Source: Solicola gregarius (GTDB taxonomy: Bacteria > Actinomycetota > Actinomycetes > Propionibacteriales > Nocardioidaceae). Taken from it: 64,000 nt of DNA. Below, piece by piece: positions 1-9,733 of the stretch; positions within the stretch are counted from its first letter, which is position 1; each line of letters opens with the position of its first letter. A model generated the notes under the pieces. The model was given only the letters and a program-made list of their open reading frames with translations, ran no database searches and had not been told where the DNA came from. The stretch is taken from positions 434,001 through 498,000 of the forward strand of contig NZ_CP094970.1 in NCBI RefSeq assembly GCF_025790165.1, written 5' to 3'. The position numbers and the translations under genes were made by a program.

Positions 1-109
1 CATCGATGGCCCCTGTCTTGTTCGGCACTGCGTGTTCGGCCCTGGGATCAGGGTACGGCCAGCACGGCGTCACGGCGCGCGAACGACGACAGGTAGCGGC
101 CGCGCTCGC
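1..109. other. window edge, no gene identified
   Basis: Short stretch beyond the stop of the YbbN-like gene. I see no supportable reading frame, hairpin or promoter here; it could hold the end of a neighbouring gene cut by the window edge. Confidence 0.4.
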
Positions 110-1004
110 TCAGAAGAGCGCCGCAGCGAGATCCCGACGCGCGCGACCGACGCGCTCGTCGTCATTGCCCACCACCGTGAACAGGTCGATCAGGCGCAGC
201 CGGACGCGCTCACGATCGTCGCCGAACGTACGATGGACGAGGTCGATCAGGCGGCCGAACGCGTCGTCGATGTGCCCGCCGCTGACATCGAGATCGGCAA
301 CGAGCAGCTGGGCGTCGATGTCGTCGGGATTGTTCGCGGCCTGCTCACGGGCGGCATTCAGGTCGGCGCCCGACGTACGCTGCATGAGCCGGACACCGGC
401 GAGCCGCTCGGCGGCCTCGCTGTCGGCGGGGTTCGCGGACACGAGCTTCTCGTACGCGGCGACCGCGGCCTCGAGGTCGCCCGAGCCGAGCGCCTCGTCG
501 GCCTCGGCGAAGCGCGGGTCGCTGCCCTCCTCGTCGTCCTCGCCGGCCGTCTGGCGGGGTTGCGCCGTGCCCGTGATGCCGTTGCTCACAGCGAGCTCGA
601 GCAGCTTGTCGAGGTACTGCTTGGCGGTCGGCTCGTCGACGGTGCCCTGGAACAACGGCACCGGCTGCCCCCTGTACGAGCCCGAGGACGTACGGCACAC
701 CTTTCACCTGGAGCGCCTGGGCGATCTGCGGGTTGGTGTCGACGTCGAGGCGCGCCACGACGAGCTTGCCTTGGTACGAGTCGGCCAGCGCGGTCAGCGT
801 GTCGTTCAGCTCGGCGCTCTCGGGCGCACGCGGCGACCACAGCGAAAGCACCACGACGTATCGCATCGAGGCCTCGGCGACCTCGGACTGGAAGGTCTGC
901 TCGGTCGCGTCGAAGGAGTACGCGCCGGACTCGGCGGGCGCGCCGGGCTCGCCGCCGGTCAGGCCGGACAGATCGACAGCACCCGGTCGGGAGAACGAAG
1001 TCAT
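110..1004 (-). pseudogene. YbbN-like thioredoxin/TPR co-chaperone, frameshifted
   Basis: Two adjacent frames together encode one protein of about 297 residues: an N-terminal thioredoxin fold (about residues 30-130) and a C-terminal TPR-like region. The reading LGLVQG...QPVPLFQG is continuous only if one base is removed from the five-C run at 668-672. The thioredoxin motif has no cysteines (WSPRAPES where WCxxC would be), as is common in actinobacterial YbbN-type proteins, so a chaperone or scaffold role is more likely than redox catalysis. I chose the second ATG (1004) because a CACAAT box lies 6 nt before it, matching the leaderless pattern seen elsewhere in the window; ATG at 1010 is the alternative. 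Whether the frameshift is real or a homopolymer error cannot be decided here. Confidence 0.8.
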
Positions 1005-1062
1005 ACCCATATTGTGGCGCGCGCGACTCGCCGCGCCTCGGCAGGGTCTCGCCGTCCGGTGC

Positions 1063-4000
1063 TCATCCCTGCGACCGCAGTGCCGAAGGGCGACCACTGC
1101 GCACAACGGTCCGCGCGATCAATGCGGACACCACGGCGAGCACCCCGAACACCGCGACGCACAACAGCGCGAGCGCCGTCGGGTCGATCTCGGTCAGTAC
1201 CCGCGGCGTGCCGACCTCGACCGTGCCGAGCCGGCTCCCGTGAACGACGACCTGCGCGGCGCCGGCACCTGCCAACGTGCCGAGAACCGTCGCGATCCCG
1301 ATCACCGCACCCAGCTCGAGCACCGCCGCGAGCCACACCGACCGCTCGCGTACGCCCGTCACCCGAAGCGCCGCGGCGTCCTTGCGCCGTGAGCGGACCT
1401 GCACGGCCAGGCTCACCACGACACCGATGATGGCGAGCCCGAGGGTGGCAGCGGCTGCGAGCATGTACAGGCGCAGCGACAGCGCGTACGCCTCGTTGTC
1501 GTACGTGGCCCGAACGTCCGACAGGAGCATCGGGTTCGAGGTTTGTACGCCGGCGTCGGCGAGCTCCTCGATGACGGAGTCGGGTACGTCGTCGGTGGCG
1601 AGGATCCGAGTCTGCCGCTCGATCGTCTTCGGGCTCGCGCGGGTCATCGTGGTGAGGTCGGCCATCACCCCGAGAGATCCCACGACGGGGAGTGCTTCGG
1701 CGGTCCGGACCCGCGCGAGCCGGTACTCCGCGCTCGGACCGGTCGAAACGCCGGCGTCGCTGTCGATGCCGAGACTCGGTGAGTCCCGCCCCGCGAGCGC
1801 GGGTGGTACGACGGGAGTCCCGTCCGGCTGCAGGAGAACGGACGTCTGTTGCCCGCGCGAGTCGATGTCGAGCGTCGTACCGTCGGGGTCCGCTGCGGTG
1901 AGGCCGACCTCGACGTCGGCATCTTCGGCAACCGATGACTGCCACGCCGTGGAGTCGCGGAAGGCGTCCGTCGCCCGACCGTCGACGACGAGGTCCGCGA
2001 GCGTGAACGTACCCGTCATCGGACTCAGTGTGCCGGCGACCGCTCCCACCTGGACGCCGGTCACGTCGCACCCCTCCGCGCACGCCCGCACGGTCGTCGA
2101 GCGAGTGACGGTCTGCCCGCGGGGAAACGGCCCGATGGATGCGCTGTGGGGACGCCCGGACGAGTCGAGCAACGCCAGCGTCGCGTACATCCGTTCGTCC
2201 GAGTCGATCCGAGAGGTCGCGCGTACGCTGATCGTCCGGCCGCGAATCTCCGGGTCGTCGACCGGTCGCAGCTCGTCGCTGACGGCCGGCAGGCTGCCGG
2301 CGCCCGTCCACGACTCGGGCCACTCGGCAACCGACGTCAGCCGCGGCGAGTCGACCAGGAACTGCAGGTCGCCGGCATGGGTGGCCAACGCGGTCGCCAT
2401 CAGCCATTGCCCGTCCGGGTCGATCCGATGCGTCAGCGTCGCCGCCGCTACGGGGTTCATCGACGTCGCGTACGAGCGGTCGGCACCGATCTCCGCGGCC
2501 GCAGCGCTCGCCCGCCAATGGTCGGCGGTCGACCAGACACCGATAGCGAACACCGCGACCGTCATGGCCACCGTGATCGGAAAGACGAGCAGAGTGCCGT
2601 CTCGCCGACGCGCGATGGCCCTCGCCTGGAGGAACCGCACGGTCGAGCCACGTCCGGACGTACGGCGTACGAGCCAACGAGCCGCTCGGAGGGTGAGGGC
2701 GGTCGTCAGTACGGCGGTCGCCATCCCCACGATCGCCGGCATCGACTGTCCGACGACACCCGGCGATGACGAATCCCCCGCGTCGACCGCGAGAACCACC
2801 GAGACGGCCGCCGCGACGACCACCAGGGTTCGCAGGATCCGCACACTGCGCCGCGCGGGCCGCGGCGCGGCGGCCGTCTCGAGCTGCTCGCGCAACGACT
2901 CCGTCGCGACCGCCCGCGTCGCGAGCACGGCCGCACCGACGGCGACGACCAGGACGAGCAACGCCATCACGCCGGCGGCGAGGGACATCGTGGTCGGTGT
3001 CCCGTCGCGCAGCCAGGCATCCGTGAGGCGCGACGCGCACGGTACGGCCAGAACCGTGCCGGCGACCCATCCGGCGATCAGGAGCATCAGCGGCTCGGCG
3101 AGCGTCACCGCCCGTAGGCGGCGACCCGTCCAGCCTCGGACCTTCAGCAGCGCGACCTCGGGACGTCGCAGCTCCGCCGCGGCCGCGACCAGCCGGAAGA
3201 GCAGTACGACGCACACGATGATCAGGGACAGCGACGCGGGCAGGATCGTCTTGATCGCGACGTCGGTCTCGGTCTCGATGTCGTCTCGGATCGATGCGAG
3301 CTCCACGGGTTCGGCCTTGCCGAGGGTGCCGCCGTCGACCTCCTGAGGGCCGCGGCTCGCCTCCTCGGCGGCGAAGTCGGCCAGCGCGGTCAGCTCCTGC
3401 TGGTCGAGGTCGCCCGGCGGGTGGAGCGCCCGGTCGACCCGGACGACCCGGTCGCCGGCGGGCAGTGCGGCCAGCTCCTCCGGGGTGACCAGGAACGGCG
3501 ACGGCGTGTACGGCACGCTCGGCCGGCCCGCCTGGAAGGGGGTACTGACGTATCGGACGGGGTCGTACCAGAAGTCCGAGGTCGGATCGTCGAGTACGTA
3601 CGAGCCCACAACCGTCAGGCGATGACCGATACCGAGGTCTGCCTCGGATCCGACCGCGTACCCTCCGCGACCGACATCGATGTTGGCGACCATCATCTCG
3701 CCGGGACCGCGTGGACAGCGGCCGTCGACCACGCGGACATGGGCGCAGGTGTCGTCGCGGGCCTCCATCCGCCAACGGACCTCGCCGAGGTTGCGCGGCA
3801 GGTCGGTGTCGTAGTTGCGCGGCCCGGTGATCCAGGCGACCTGCGGCGCGGCGTAGTAGCCGTCGTTCGCGCGTACCCGCGAGACCGCGGCCGCGGCGTC
3901 GTCTCGGAGACGCTGCCAGCCCGGATCGCCGTCCGGACGGAACTCCCAGGACAGGTTGCGCAAGGTGCCGGACTTCCCCACGATCCGCTCGACCCGCAGC

Positions 4001-4119
4001 GACGTCATCGACGATGACAGGTACAGCGGGCCGATCGCCCCCGCCACCACCGCTGCGATCGTCAAGGCGACGATCCCCGCGGACAGCCACCAGCGGTGGA
4101 GCACTCCACGGAGCAGCAT
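1063..4119 (-). CDS. FtsX-like ABC transporter permease (1018 aa)
   Basis: Large permease of a MacB/LolCDE-type exporter. It has an N-terminal membrane segment (about residues 10-35), a long extracytoplasmic domain, a first FtsX block near residues 270-430 with the charged cytoplasmic loop AELRRPEVALLKVRG, a second extracytoplasmic domain, and a final FtsX block of three to four helices at the C-terminus (loop RSRRKDAAALRVTGV). The start is the ATG 14 bases after the preceding permease stop; longer upstream readings have no membrane-protein character. Last gene of a four-gene unit (ATPase, ATPase, permease, permease). The cargo is unknown; peptides, lipids or lipoproteins are family precedents. 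Confidence 0.85.
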   Translation of the reverse strand: MLLRGVLHRWWLSAGIVALTIAAVVAGAIGPLYLSSSMTSLRVERIVGKSGTLRNLSWEFRPDGDPGWQRLRDDAAAAVSRVRANDGYYAAPQVAWITGPRNYDTDLPRNLGEVRWRMEARDDTCAHVRVVDGRCPRGPGEMMVANIDVGRGGYAVGSEADLGIGHRLTVVGSYVLDDPTSDFWYDPVRYVSTPFQAGRPSVPYTPSPFLVTPEELAALPAGDRVVRVDRALHPPGDLDQQELTALADFAAEEASRGPQEVDGGTLGKAEPVELASIRDDIETETDVAIKTILPASLSLIIVCVVLLFRLVAAAAELRRPEVALLKVRGWTGRRLRAVTLAEPLMLLIAGWVAGTVLAVPCASRLTDAWLRDGTPTTMSLAAGVMALLVLVVAVGAAVLATRAVATESLREQLETAAAPRPARRSVRILRTLVVVAAAVSVVLAVDAGDSSSPGVVGQSMPAIVGMATAVLTTALTLRAARWLVRRTSGRGSTVRFLQARAIARRRDGTLLVFPITVAMTVAVFAIGVWSTADHWRASAAAAEIGADRSYATSMNPVAAATLTHRIDPDGQWLMATALATHAGDLQFLVDSPRLTSVAEWPESWTGAGSLPAVSDELRPVDDPEIRGRTISVRATSRIDSDERMYATLALLDSSGRPHSASIGPFPRGQTVTRSTTVRACAEGCDVTGVQVGAVAGTLSPMTGTFTLADLVVDGRATDAFRDSTAWQSSVAEDADVEVGLTAADPDGTTLDIDSRGQQTSVLLQPDGTPVVPPALAGRDSPSLGIDSDAGVSTGPSAEYRLARVRTAEALPVVGSLGVMADLTTMTRASPKTIERQTRILATDDVPDSVIEELADAGVQTSNPMLLSDVRATYDNEAYALSLRLYMLAAAATLGLAIIGVVVSLAVQVRSRRKDAAALRVTGVRERSVWLAAVLELGAVIGIATVLGTLAGAGAAQVVVHGSRLGTVEVGTPRVLTEIDPTALALLCVAVFGVLAVVSALIARTVVRSGRPSALRSQG

Positions 4120-4133
4120 GGTGACGGCGGCCC

Positions 4134-6440
4134 TCAACGCTCGGCACTCCGTCGCAGGATCTCGGGCCGCGCCCGGACGCGATCCCGCCGTCGTACGAGC
4201 AGAGCCGCGCCCGCGGTGACCAACAGCGTGGGTACGGCGACGACCGCGGCAACGCCACCGCGCGTGGAGACGTCGACGGCCGGGTCGAACGGGCCGGGCA
4301 GCGCAAGCACGAGTGCGTGCCGCGTGCACCACCACGTCACCAGGGCGATCGCCACTGCAGACAGGATCGAGGTGACCGAGAGGACACCGACCTCGTAACG
4401 CGCAGACGATGCGGCAACACTCATCGGAACGTGCGCCGAACGCAGCGCGGCGTCGTCGCGGCGCGTACGTGGGCGCGCGACCGACGCCGCGTGGATCGCA
4501 ACGGACACAGCGACGACGGCGACGACGGCCGCGAGCACACACCAGGCCAGCACGCTGCGACCGACGCCCGAATCGGCCAGCTCATCGCTGACGTGACCGG
4601 GCGTCAGCGGATGGCCGGTGTCGACACCGTGCCGGCCGAGTGCCGCCAACACCGACGCCGGTGTGTCGGAGCGCGCGAGCACGCGCACCCGCGATCCGGC
4701 CGGTTCGTCGTACGAGTCGAGCACGATGTCGGCCAGGTTGCCCAGGTAGCCGTGCGTGCCGATGAGCGGAAGGATCTCCGATCTCGCGACGACCTCGCTC
4801 GGGGCGACGGCCGGATCGAGGCCGCCCACACGATCAGGGATCCGCGTCGTACCGGCCGCGACGACCCGGCGAACAAGGTGCGCCGACGACGGCACGACTG
4901 CGGCCGCGTCGGTCAGGCCGTGTGCCGCGAGCTCGACCTCGAGCCCGGCTGACGTGCCCCGCACCCCGATCGGATGCCCGGCCGCCGCGGCCGTGGCGCG
5001 GTCGGGGCTCCAGGTACGGCCCGCGTCCGGCCCCCGGGCGCCGGCAACAGGCTTCCCGCCGACGGTCAGGTCCCGCACGACGAGCCGACCGGTCAGGTCG
5101 ACGGGCGCATCGGCCTGCGTCGCGAATTGCAGCTTCCGCAGCACACAACCGCCCGAGCATCCGCGTACACGCCCGTGTAGGTCGCCGCCGTGCTCGGGAA
5201 TCGGCATGCCCGCCGACACGATCTCCCCGTCGGGACGCAGCAGGCTCAGGTTGAGGTACGGGCGGTCGCCGGATGGCCATCGCAGGTCGCCGTCGATCGT
5301 GGCGTGCATCGTGCCGTCACCGACCACGACCGGGTTCCAGGTGTCCTCGCGAAACGCCCGCGCGACCGCGGTCGGTGCATCGTCCGAGCCGGCGTGCCAG
5401 GAGGTTCCGAGCACCCGTTCCCAGCGGGTCAGATCCGCGAAGCCGTTGTACGTCTCGGGGTCGATGTCCGTTGGCGATCCCTCGATCGTCATCAGCCACC
5501 TGCCGTCGGGGTCGGCGGCCCGCGTTGCCAGGAAGGTCGCCGTCGCCGTGTGCTCGCTGTCGTACGTGTCGACGCCGCCGGTCGCGATCGCCGCGACGTC
5601 GTCACGCCACTGTGCATCGGCCTGCCGGACCGTCAGCCCGAAAACCGCCATCGCCACCGCGCCCGCAACGGCCGCGAACGCCAACGCAAGCGTGCTCGTA
5701 CGCCGCAGCCGTCGCACCGCGAGATAGCGACCCATGTCGGCGGTCCGGGCGAAGACCCGGATGCCGATCGCACCGAGAGCCAGAGACAGCCATCCGCTCA
5801 CGATGACGGCGGCGAGCGCGGCTGCGAGCGGCGCGAGCGCGACGATCATCGGTGACTCCCCGAGCCCGGCGGACGCTGCGGTCACCAGCAACCATGCGCA
5901 TCCCACGAGCGCAATGCATTCGGCGGAGGCGCGCCACACCGGCGTACCCACGGAACCGTCCGAGAATGCCATCCGGCCCGCGAACCGGCAGCAAACCGCA
6001 ACCGTCGTTGCGCACACGACGCCCGCGCCGACGGCGCTCAGGGCGACGATCGCCGACGAGTCCGGCCGCTCGTGCCCGGCCGAGACGAGCAGCCGAATCG
6101 CCGCCGCGCCGACCACGAGACCTGCAATCGATCCCACCGTGACGACCAGAAGCGGTTCGGAGACGAGCCACCGCCACATCCGACCGCGGCCATAGCCCCG
6201 CACCGCCGCAAGGCGGATGTCGCTCGCCTGCTCGCGAAGTGATCCGCTCACGATCGAGGCGGTCGCCAAGCACCCGGCGATGCCGATCCCGAGGAGCGTC
6301 GCGACGGTCGCCGTACGGGCATCCCCGGCGGCGGGAAACGCAACGACGCATGACGTACCCGCAACCACGAACGCGCAGGTGAGCCCCAGGCTCAGCACGC
6401 GCGTGGGGGCCGCACGGACCGCGCGGAGCGTGCGGCTCAT
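4134..6440 (-). CDS. FtsX-like ABC transporter permease (768 aa)
   Basis: Second permease of the exporter, same architecture as its downstream neighbour: an N-terminal helix pair, an FtsX core with four helices near residues 45-290, a long extracytoplasmic domain from about 300 to 620, and three terminal helices. The ATG sits in an ATGA overlap with the stop of the ATPase gene, which fixes the start and implies coupled translation. The cytoplasmic loop reads LREQASDIRLAAVRGYG, the typical coupling loop of the FtsX fold. The pair probably forms a heterodimeric transmembrane core. Confidence 0.85.
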   Translation of the reverse strand: MSRTLRAVRAAPTRVLSLGLTCAFVVAGTSCVVAFPAAGDARTATVATLLGIGIAGCLATASIVSGSLREQASDIRLAAVRGYGRGRMWRWLVSEPLLVVTVGSIAGLVVGAAAIRLLVSAGHERPDSSAIVALSAVGAGVVCATTVAVCCRFAGRMAFSDGSVGTPVWRASAECIALVGCAWLLVTAASAGLGESPMIVALAPLAAALAAVIVSGWLSLALGAIGIRVFARTADMGRYLAVRRLRRTSTLALAFAAVAGAVAMAVFGLTVRQADAQWRDDVAAIATGGVDTYDSEHTATATFLATRAADPDGRWLMTIEGSPTDIDPETYNGFADLTRWERVLGTSWHAGSDDAPTAVARAFREDTWNPVVVGDGTMHATIDGDLRWPSGDRPYLNLSLLRPDGEIVSAGMPIPEHGGDLHGRVRGCSGGCVLRKLQFATQADAPVDLTGRLVVRDLTVGGKPVAGARGPDAGRTWSPDRATAAAAGHPIGVRGTSAGLEVELAAHGLTDAAAVVPSSAHLVRRVVAAGTTRIPDRVGGLDPAVAPSEVVARSEILPLIGTHGYLGNLADIVLDSYDEPAGSRVRVLARSDTPASVLAALGRHGVDTGHPLTPGHVSDELADSGVGRSVLAWCVLAAVVAVVAVSVAIHAASVARPRTRRDDAALRSAHVPMSVAASSARYEVGVLSVTSILSAVAIALVTWWCTRHALVLALPGPFDPAVDVSTRGGVAAVVAVPTLLVTAGAALLVRRRDRVRARPEILRRSAER

Positions 6441-7090
6441 CGCACCAGCGAGGGTACGAGCGCGCCGTCGTCCAAGCGGTACTCCCGGTCGCACTGTGCG
6501 GCGACCTCGACGTCGTGCGTCGCGATCATGACCGCCGCGCCGCGTTCGGCCTCATGCCGCAGCTCGCCGATGACGCGGTCGCGGTTGTACTCGTCCAGCT
6601 CGCTGGTCGGCTCGTCGGCGAGCAGGAGGGTGCAGTCGACCACGAGCGCACGCGCGCAGGCGACGCGCTGCGCCTGCCCACCCGAAAGCTCCTGCACGAG
6701 ACGCTCTCCGAGATCGGTGATGCCGACCCGGTCCAGGGCGGCCGCCGCGGCCGCATCGGCCTCTCGCGGACGTACTCCGCGGGCGCGTAGCGCGATCGAC
6801 ACGTTCTCCGCCGCGGTCAGGATCGAGACCAGGCCGTACGACTGCAGGATGAGCGCGACGTCCGGCCGCGGGTCTCCCGTGCCGAGCCAGGTCGGCTCAC
6901 CGTCGAGAGTCGCCATGCCTTCGTCGGGCGGCAGCAGACCACCGGCGAGGTTGATCATCGTCGTCTTCCCCGAACCCGAGGGACCCGTCAGCGCAACCAG
7001 CTCGCCGGCTCCCGCGTACAACGAGACGTCGGTGAGGATCTGCCGGTCTCCGATCCTCGAGACGACGCCTTCGGCTACGAGCTTCGTCAT
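6437..7090 (-). CDS. ABC transporter ATP-binding protein, MacB/LolD type (217 aa)
   Basis: Single nucleotide-binding domain with Walker A GPSGSGKT near residue 35, signature LSGGQAQRV, Walker B LLLADEPTSELD and H-loop ATHD. This is a normal length for LolD/MacB ATPases. ATG and stop are in ATGA overlaps with both neighbours, so the unit is tightly coupled. It probably pairs with the other ATPase to energise the two FtsX-like permeases. Confidence 0.88.
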   Translation of the reverse strand: MTKLVAEGVVSRIGDRQILTDVSLYAGAGELVALTGPSGSGKTTMINLAGGLLPPDEGMATLDGEPTWLGTGDPRPDVALILQSYGLVSILTAAENVSIALRARGVRPREADAAAAAALDRVGITDLGERLVQELSGGQAQRVACARALVVDCTLLLADEPTSELDEYNRDRVIGELRHEAERGAAVMIATHDVEVAAQCDREYRLDDGALVPSLVR

Positions 7091-7968
7091 CTCCCCTGCT
7101 CCTCGCGGCTCAGCAGCAGGTCCGCCTCCTCCGGCTCGATGCGCACCATCGTTCCCTGCGGCCACTGCTCGACAAGGTGCGCCGGCAGTTGCAGTACGCC
7201 GTCCGCGCCGATGACCACGTACTCGACGCCATCGCGTCCCTCGAGGCCGACCCGGCCGGACTTGATGGTGACGGTGCGGGGAAACGTCGCCGAGACCGCG
7301 GGATCGTGGGTGACGACGACCACGGTCGTGCCGAGCTCCTCGCCCACCTCGTGCATCAGCGCGAGAACCTGGTCGCGGTCGTCGTCGTTCAGCTGGCTCG
7401 TCGGCTCGTCGGCGAGCAGCAGGCGCGGGTGCACGGCCACCGTTGCGGCGAGGGCGGCGCGCTGGCGTTGCCCACCCGACAGGTTGGCGACCGTCCGGTC
7501 GGCCTGCTCGGACAGGCGCACCCGGGCCAACAGGTCATCGGGACTCGGGAGGTCGCGCCGCCTCGAGCGGGGTACCGCGAGCTGCGCGAACTCGACGTTC
7601 TGACGCGTCGTCGCGTACGGCAGCAGGTTCCGGTCGGCGCCCTGCAGCATCGTGCTCACCGACGACGAGCGCAGCCGGGTCAGCTCGGCGTCCGACTGCC
7701 GCGAGATATCGTGCTCACCCAGCTGGATCCGCCCGGCGGACGCGCGCTGGATGCCGCCCAGCAAGGCGAGCAGCGTCGACTTGCCGGAGCCGGACGGGCC
7801 GAGCAGCGCTACCCGTTCCCCGGCGGAGATCTGCAGGTCGACGCCCTGCAGCGCGACGACATCGTGTCCCTGCACCGTGCGGTAGAGGTGCACGACACCT
7901 TCACACCGAACGGACAGGCCGCCGGTCTCGACGGCATCGGCACGCGATGCCTCGCGTACGTGGGTCAT
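7087..7968 (-). CDS. ABC transporter ATP-binding protein, first gene of exporter unit (293 aa)
   Basis: Nucleotide-binding domain with Walker A GPSGSGKST, signature LSGGQRQRA, Walker B LLLADEPTSQLND and switch His in VVTHD. A C-terminal extension of about 60 residues follows the core and carries an acidic tail (EPEEADLLLSREEQ). The ATG is chosen because GGAG lies 8 nt upstream. It leads the cassette and diverges from the sugar importer at 8180. No linked two-component system or regulator for this exporter is visible. Confidence 0.87.
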   Translation of the reverse strand: MTHVREASRADAVETGGLSVRCEGVVHLYRTVQGHDVVALQGVDLQISAGERVALLGPSGSGKSTLLALLGGIQRASAGRIQLGEHDISRQSDAELTRLRSSSVSTMLQGADRNLLPYATTRQNVEFAQLAVPRSRRRDLPSPDDLLARVRLSEQADRTVANLSGGQRQRAALAATVAVHPRLLLADEPTSQLNDDDRDQVLALMHEVGEELGTTVVVVTHDPAVSATFPRTVTIKSGRVGLEGRDGVEYVVIGADGVLQLPAHLVEQWPQGTMVRIEPEEADLLLSREEQGR

Positions 7969-8108
7969 GCGTATCGCTCCCCCTGGCGGACCGGCTCTAC
8001 CAGACCGTTGCAACCTGCCACCATCGCGGCCGACGCCTCAAGACCGCGTACCCGATAGTTAGCCACTCGTGACCGGCACGATTCGCGGCGCCACCGTCTC
8101 GCGGTCGC

Positions 8109-8138
8109 TTGACAGGACAAATCGGACGGGCCTAGCCT
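8109..8138 (+). promoter_or_regulatory. promoter of sugar ABC importer
   Basis: Perfect -35 TTGACA (8109-8114) and -10 TAGCCT (8133-8138) with an 18-bp spacer. The predicted transcription start is near 8145, immediately before the LacI-type operator, a classical roadblock arrangement. Confidence 0.7.
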
Positions 8139-8148
8139 CGGCACATTC

Positions 8149-8162
8149 TGAAATCGATTACA
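8149..8162. promoter_or_regulatory. LacI-family operator, copy 1
   Basis: TGAAATCGATTACA, a 14-bp palindrome centred on ATCGAT, just downstream of the predicted transcription start of the importer. An identical 14-mer lies at 13201-13214 before the hydrolase unit. The central CG step and AT flanks are typical of LacI/PurR-family sites. Confidence 0.8.
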
Positions 8163-8179
8163 CGCCGATTGAGGTATCG

Positions 8180-9733
8180 ATGCCGACACGAGCCGACCCG
8201 GTCGCACTGTTGTCGATGTCGGACATCCAGAAGAGCTTCGGCGGCGTGCACGCCCTGCGTGGCGCGAGCCTGTGCGTGAGCGCCGGCGAGGTGCACGCGC
8301 TGCTCGGCGAGAACGGCGCCGGCAAGTCGACGCTGATGAATATCCTCTCGGGCGTCATACAGCCCGACGCCGGCACGATCGAGATCGATGGCCGGCCCGC
8401 CTCGTTCCACTCGCCCGCGGCATCGCAGGCGGCAGGCGTCGCGATGATCCACCAGGAGCTCGACCTGGTACCGCACCTCACCGTCGCCCAGAACCTCTTC
8501 CTCGGACGCGAGCCACGTACGCCGTTGCGCACGCTCGACGTCAAGGGCCTCGGCCGCAAGGCGCGCGGTCTGCTGGACGAGGTCGGGATCGACATCGCTC
8601 CCGGCCGCAGGCTGGGCTCGTTGCGGGTCGCCGAGCAGCAGATGGTCGCGATCGCCAAGGCGCTGTCCCTGGATGCCCGGATCCTGGTCATGGACGAACC
8701 GACATCCGCGCTGCCCGACAACGACGTCGACCGGCTGTTCGAGCTGCTCCCCCGGCTGCGCGAACACGGGGTCGGCATCGTCTTCATCTCCCACCGGATG
8801 GAGGAGATCGCCCGCATCGCCGACAACGGCACCGTCATGCGCGACGGCCGCGACGTCGGCAGCTTCGAGGTCGCACAGACCGATCCCGCCAAGGTGATCC
8901 AGCTGATGGTCGGCCAGCCGATCGAGCAGCTCTTCCCCGATCCCCGGCAGCCGCACGACGACGTACGCCTCGAGGTCCGCGACCTCACTGTTCCGGCCGG
9001 AGCCGCCGGTCGTACCGAGCCGCGGGGCATCGATCTGTCCGTACGAAGGGGCGAGATCCTCGGCCTCGCAGGGCTTCTCGGCGCCGGGCGTACCGAGCTG
9101 CTGGAGGCGCTGTTCGGCTGTGGACCGCATGGCACCACCGGCTCGGTGTCGATCGATGGGCGACGCGTACGCGCGGGCTCGCCGCGGGCCGCGATCCGGG
9201 CCGGCATCGGCCTGGTTCCCGAAGACCGGCGCGCCGACGGCCTCGTCACCGAGGAGTCCGTCGGCGCCAACATCCTGCTGACCGCCCTCGGCGACCTGGC
9301 GACCATGGGCATTCGTCGGCGTAGCGCCGAGACTCGGTCGGTCGACGAGTCCGTCGCGTCCTTGCACATCAAGACGACGAACGCCGCCGTCCGGGTCGGC
9401 ACGCTGTCCGGCGGCAACCAGCAGAAGGTCGTGTTCGCACGCCAGCTGCTCAGCGGGCCGAAGGTGCTGCTGCTGGACGAGCCGACCCGCGGCGTCGACA
9501 TCGGCGCGAAGGCCGAGATCTATCGCCTGCTGACCGGGCTGGCCGCGGACGGCGTCACGGTCGTGGTCGCCTCGTCCGAGCTCCCCGAGCTGCTCGGAAT
9601 CTGTCACCGGATCGCCGTGCTGCGGCGGGGCCGGATCGTCGAACTACTGGACGCGGTCGATGCCACGTCCGAAAGCGTGCTGGCGGCCGCATCGCTCGAG
9701 CCGGCCGCCGAACCCCAGCCGGAGGCCTCATGA
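8180..9733 (+). CDS. sugar ABC importer ATP-binding protein, RbsA type (517 aa)
   Basis: Double ATPase of the ribose/xylose/arabinose (CUT2) importer family. First domain: Walker A GENGAGKST at residues 43-51 and Walker B VMDEPTSALP. Second domain: degenerate loop GLLGAGRTE, signature LSGGNQQK and Walker B LLLDEPTRGVD, the normal asymmetry of this family. The start is the ATG with GAGG 5 nt upstream; a further upstream ATG would run through the operator. It overlaps the permease start by ATGA. CUT2 importers carry monosaccharides, mostly pentoses, which matches the kinase and isomerase in the same regulon. Confidence 0.92.
   Translation: MPTRADPVALLSMSDIQKSFGGVHALRGASLCVSAGEVHALLGENGAGKSTLMNILSGVIQPDAGTIEIDGRPASFHSPAASQAAGVAMIHQELDLVPHLTVAQNLFLGREPRTPLRTLDVKGLGRKARGLLDEVGIDIAPGRRLGSLRVAEQQMVAIAKALSLDARILVMDEPTSALPDNDVDRLFELLPRLREHGVGIVFISHRMEEIARIADNGTVMRDGRDVGSFEVAQTDPAKVIQLMVGQPIEQLFPDPRQPHDDVRLEVRDLTVPAGAAGRTEPRGIDLSVRRGEILGLAGLLGAGRTELLEALFGCGPHGTTGSVSIDGRRVRAGSPRAAIRAGIGLVPEDRRADGLVTEESVGANILLTALGDLATMGIRRRSAETRSVDESVASLHIKTTNAAVRVGTLSGGNQQKVVFARQLLSGPKVLLLDEPTRGVDIGAKAEIYRLLTGLAADGVTVVVASSELPELLGICHRIAVLRRGRIVELLDAVDATSESVLAAASLEPAAEPQPEAS

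Noticed and set aside
1001-4306. alternative minus frame across the FtsX permease gene
   Set aside because: Arg-rich low-complexity shadow without motifs; the other frame has membrane helices and FtsX motifs.
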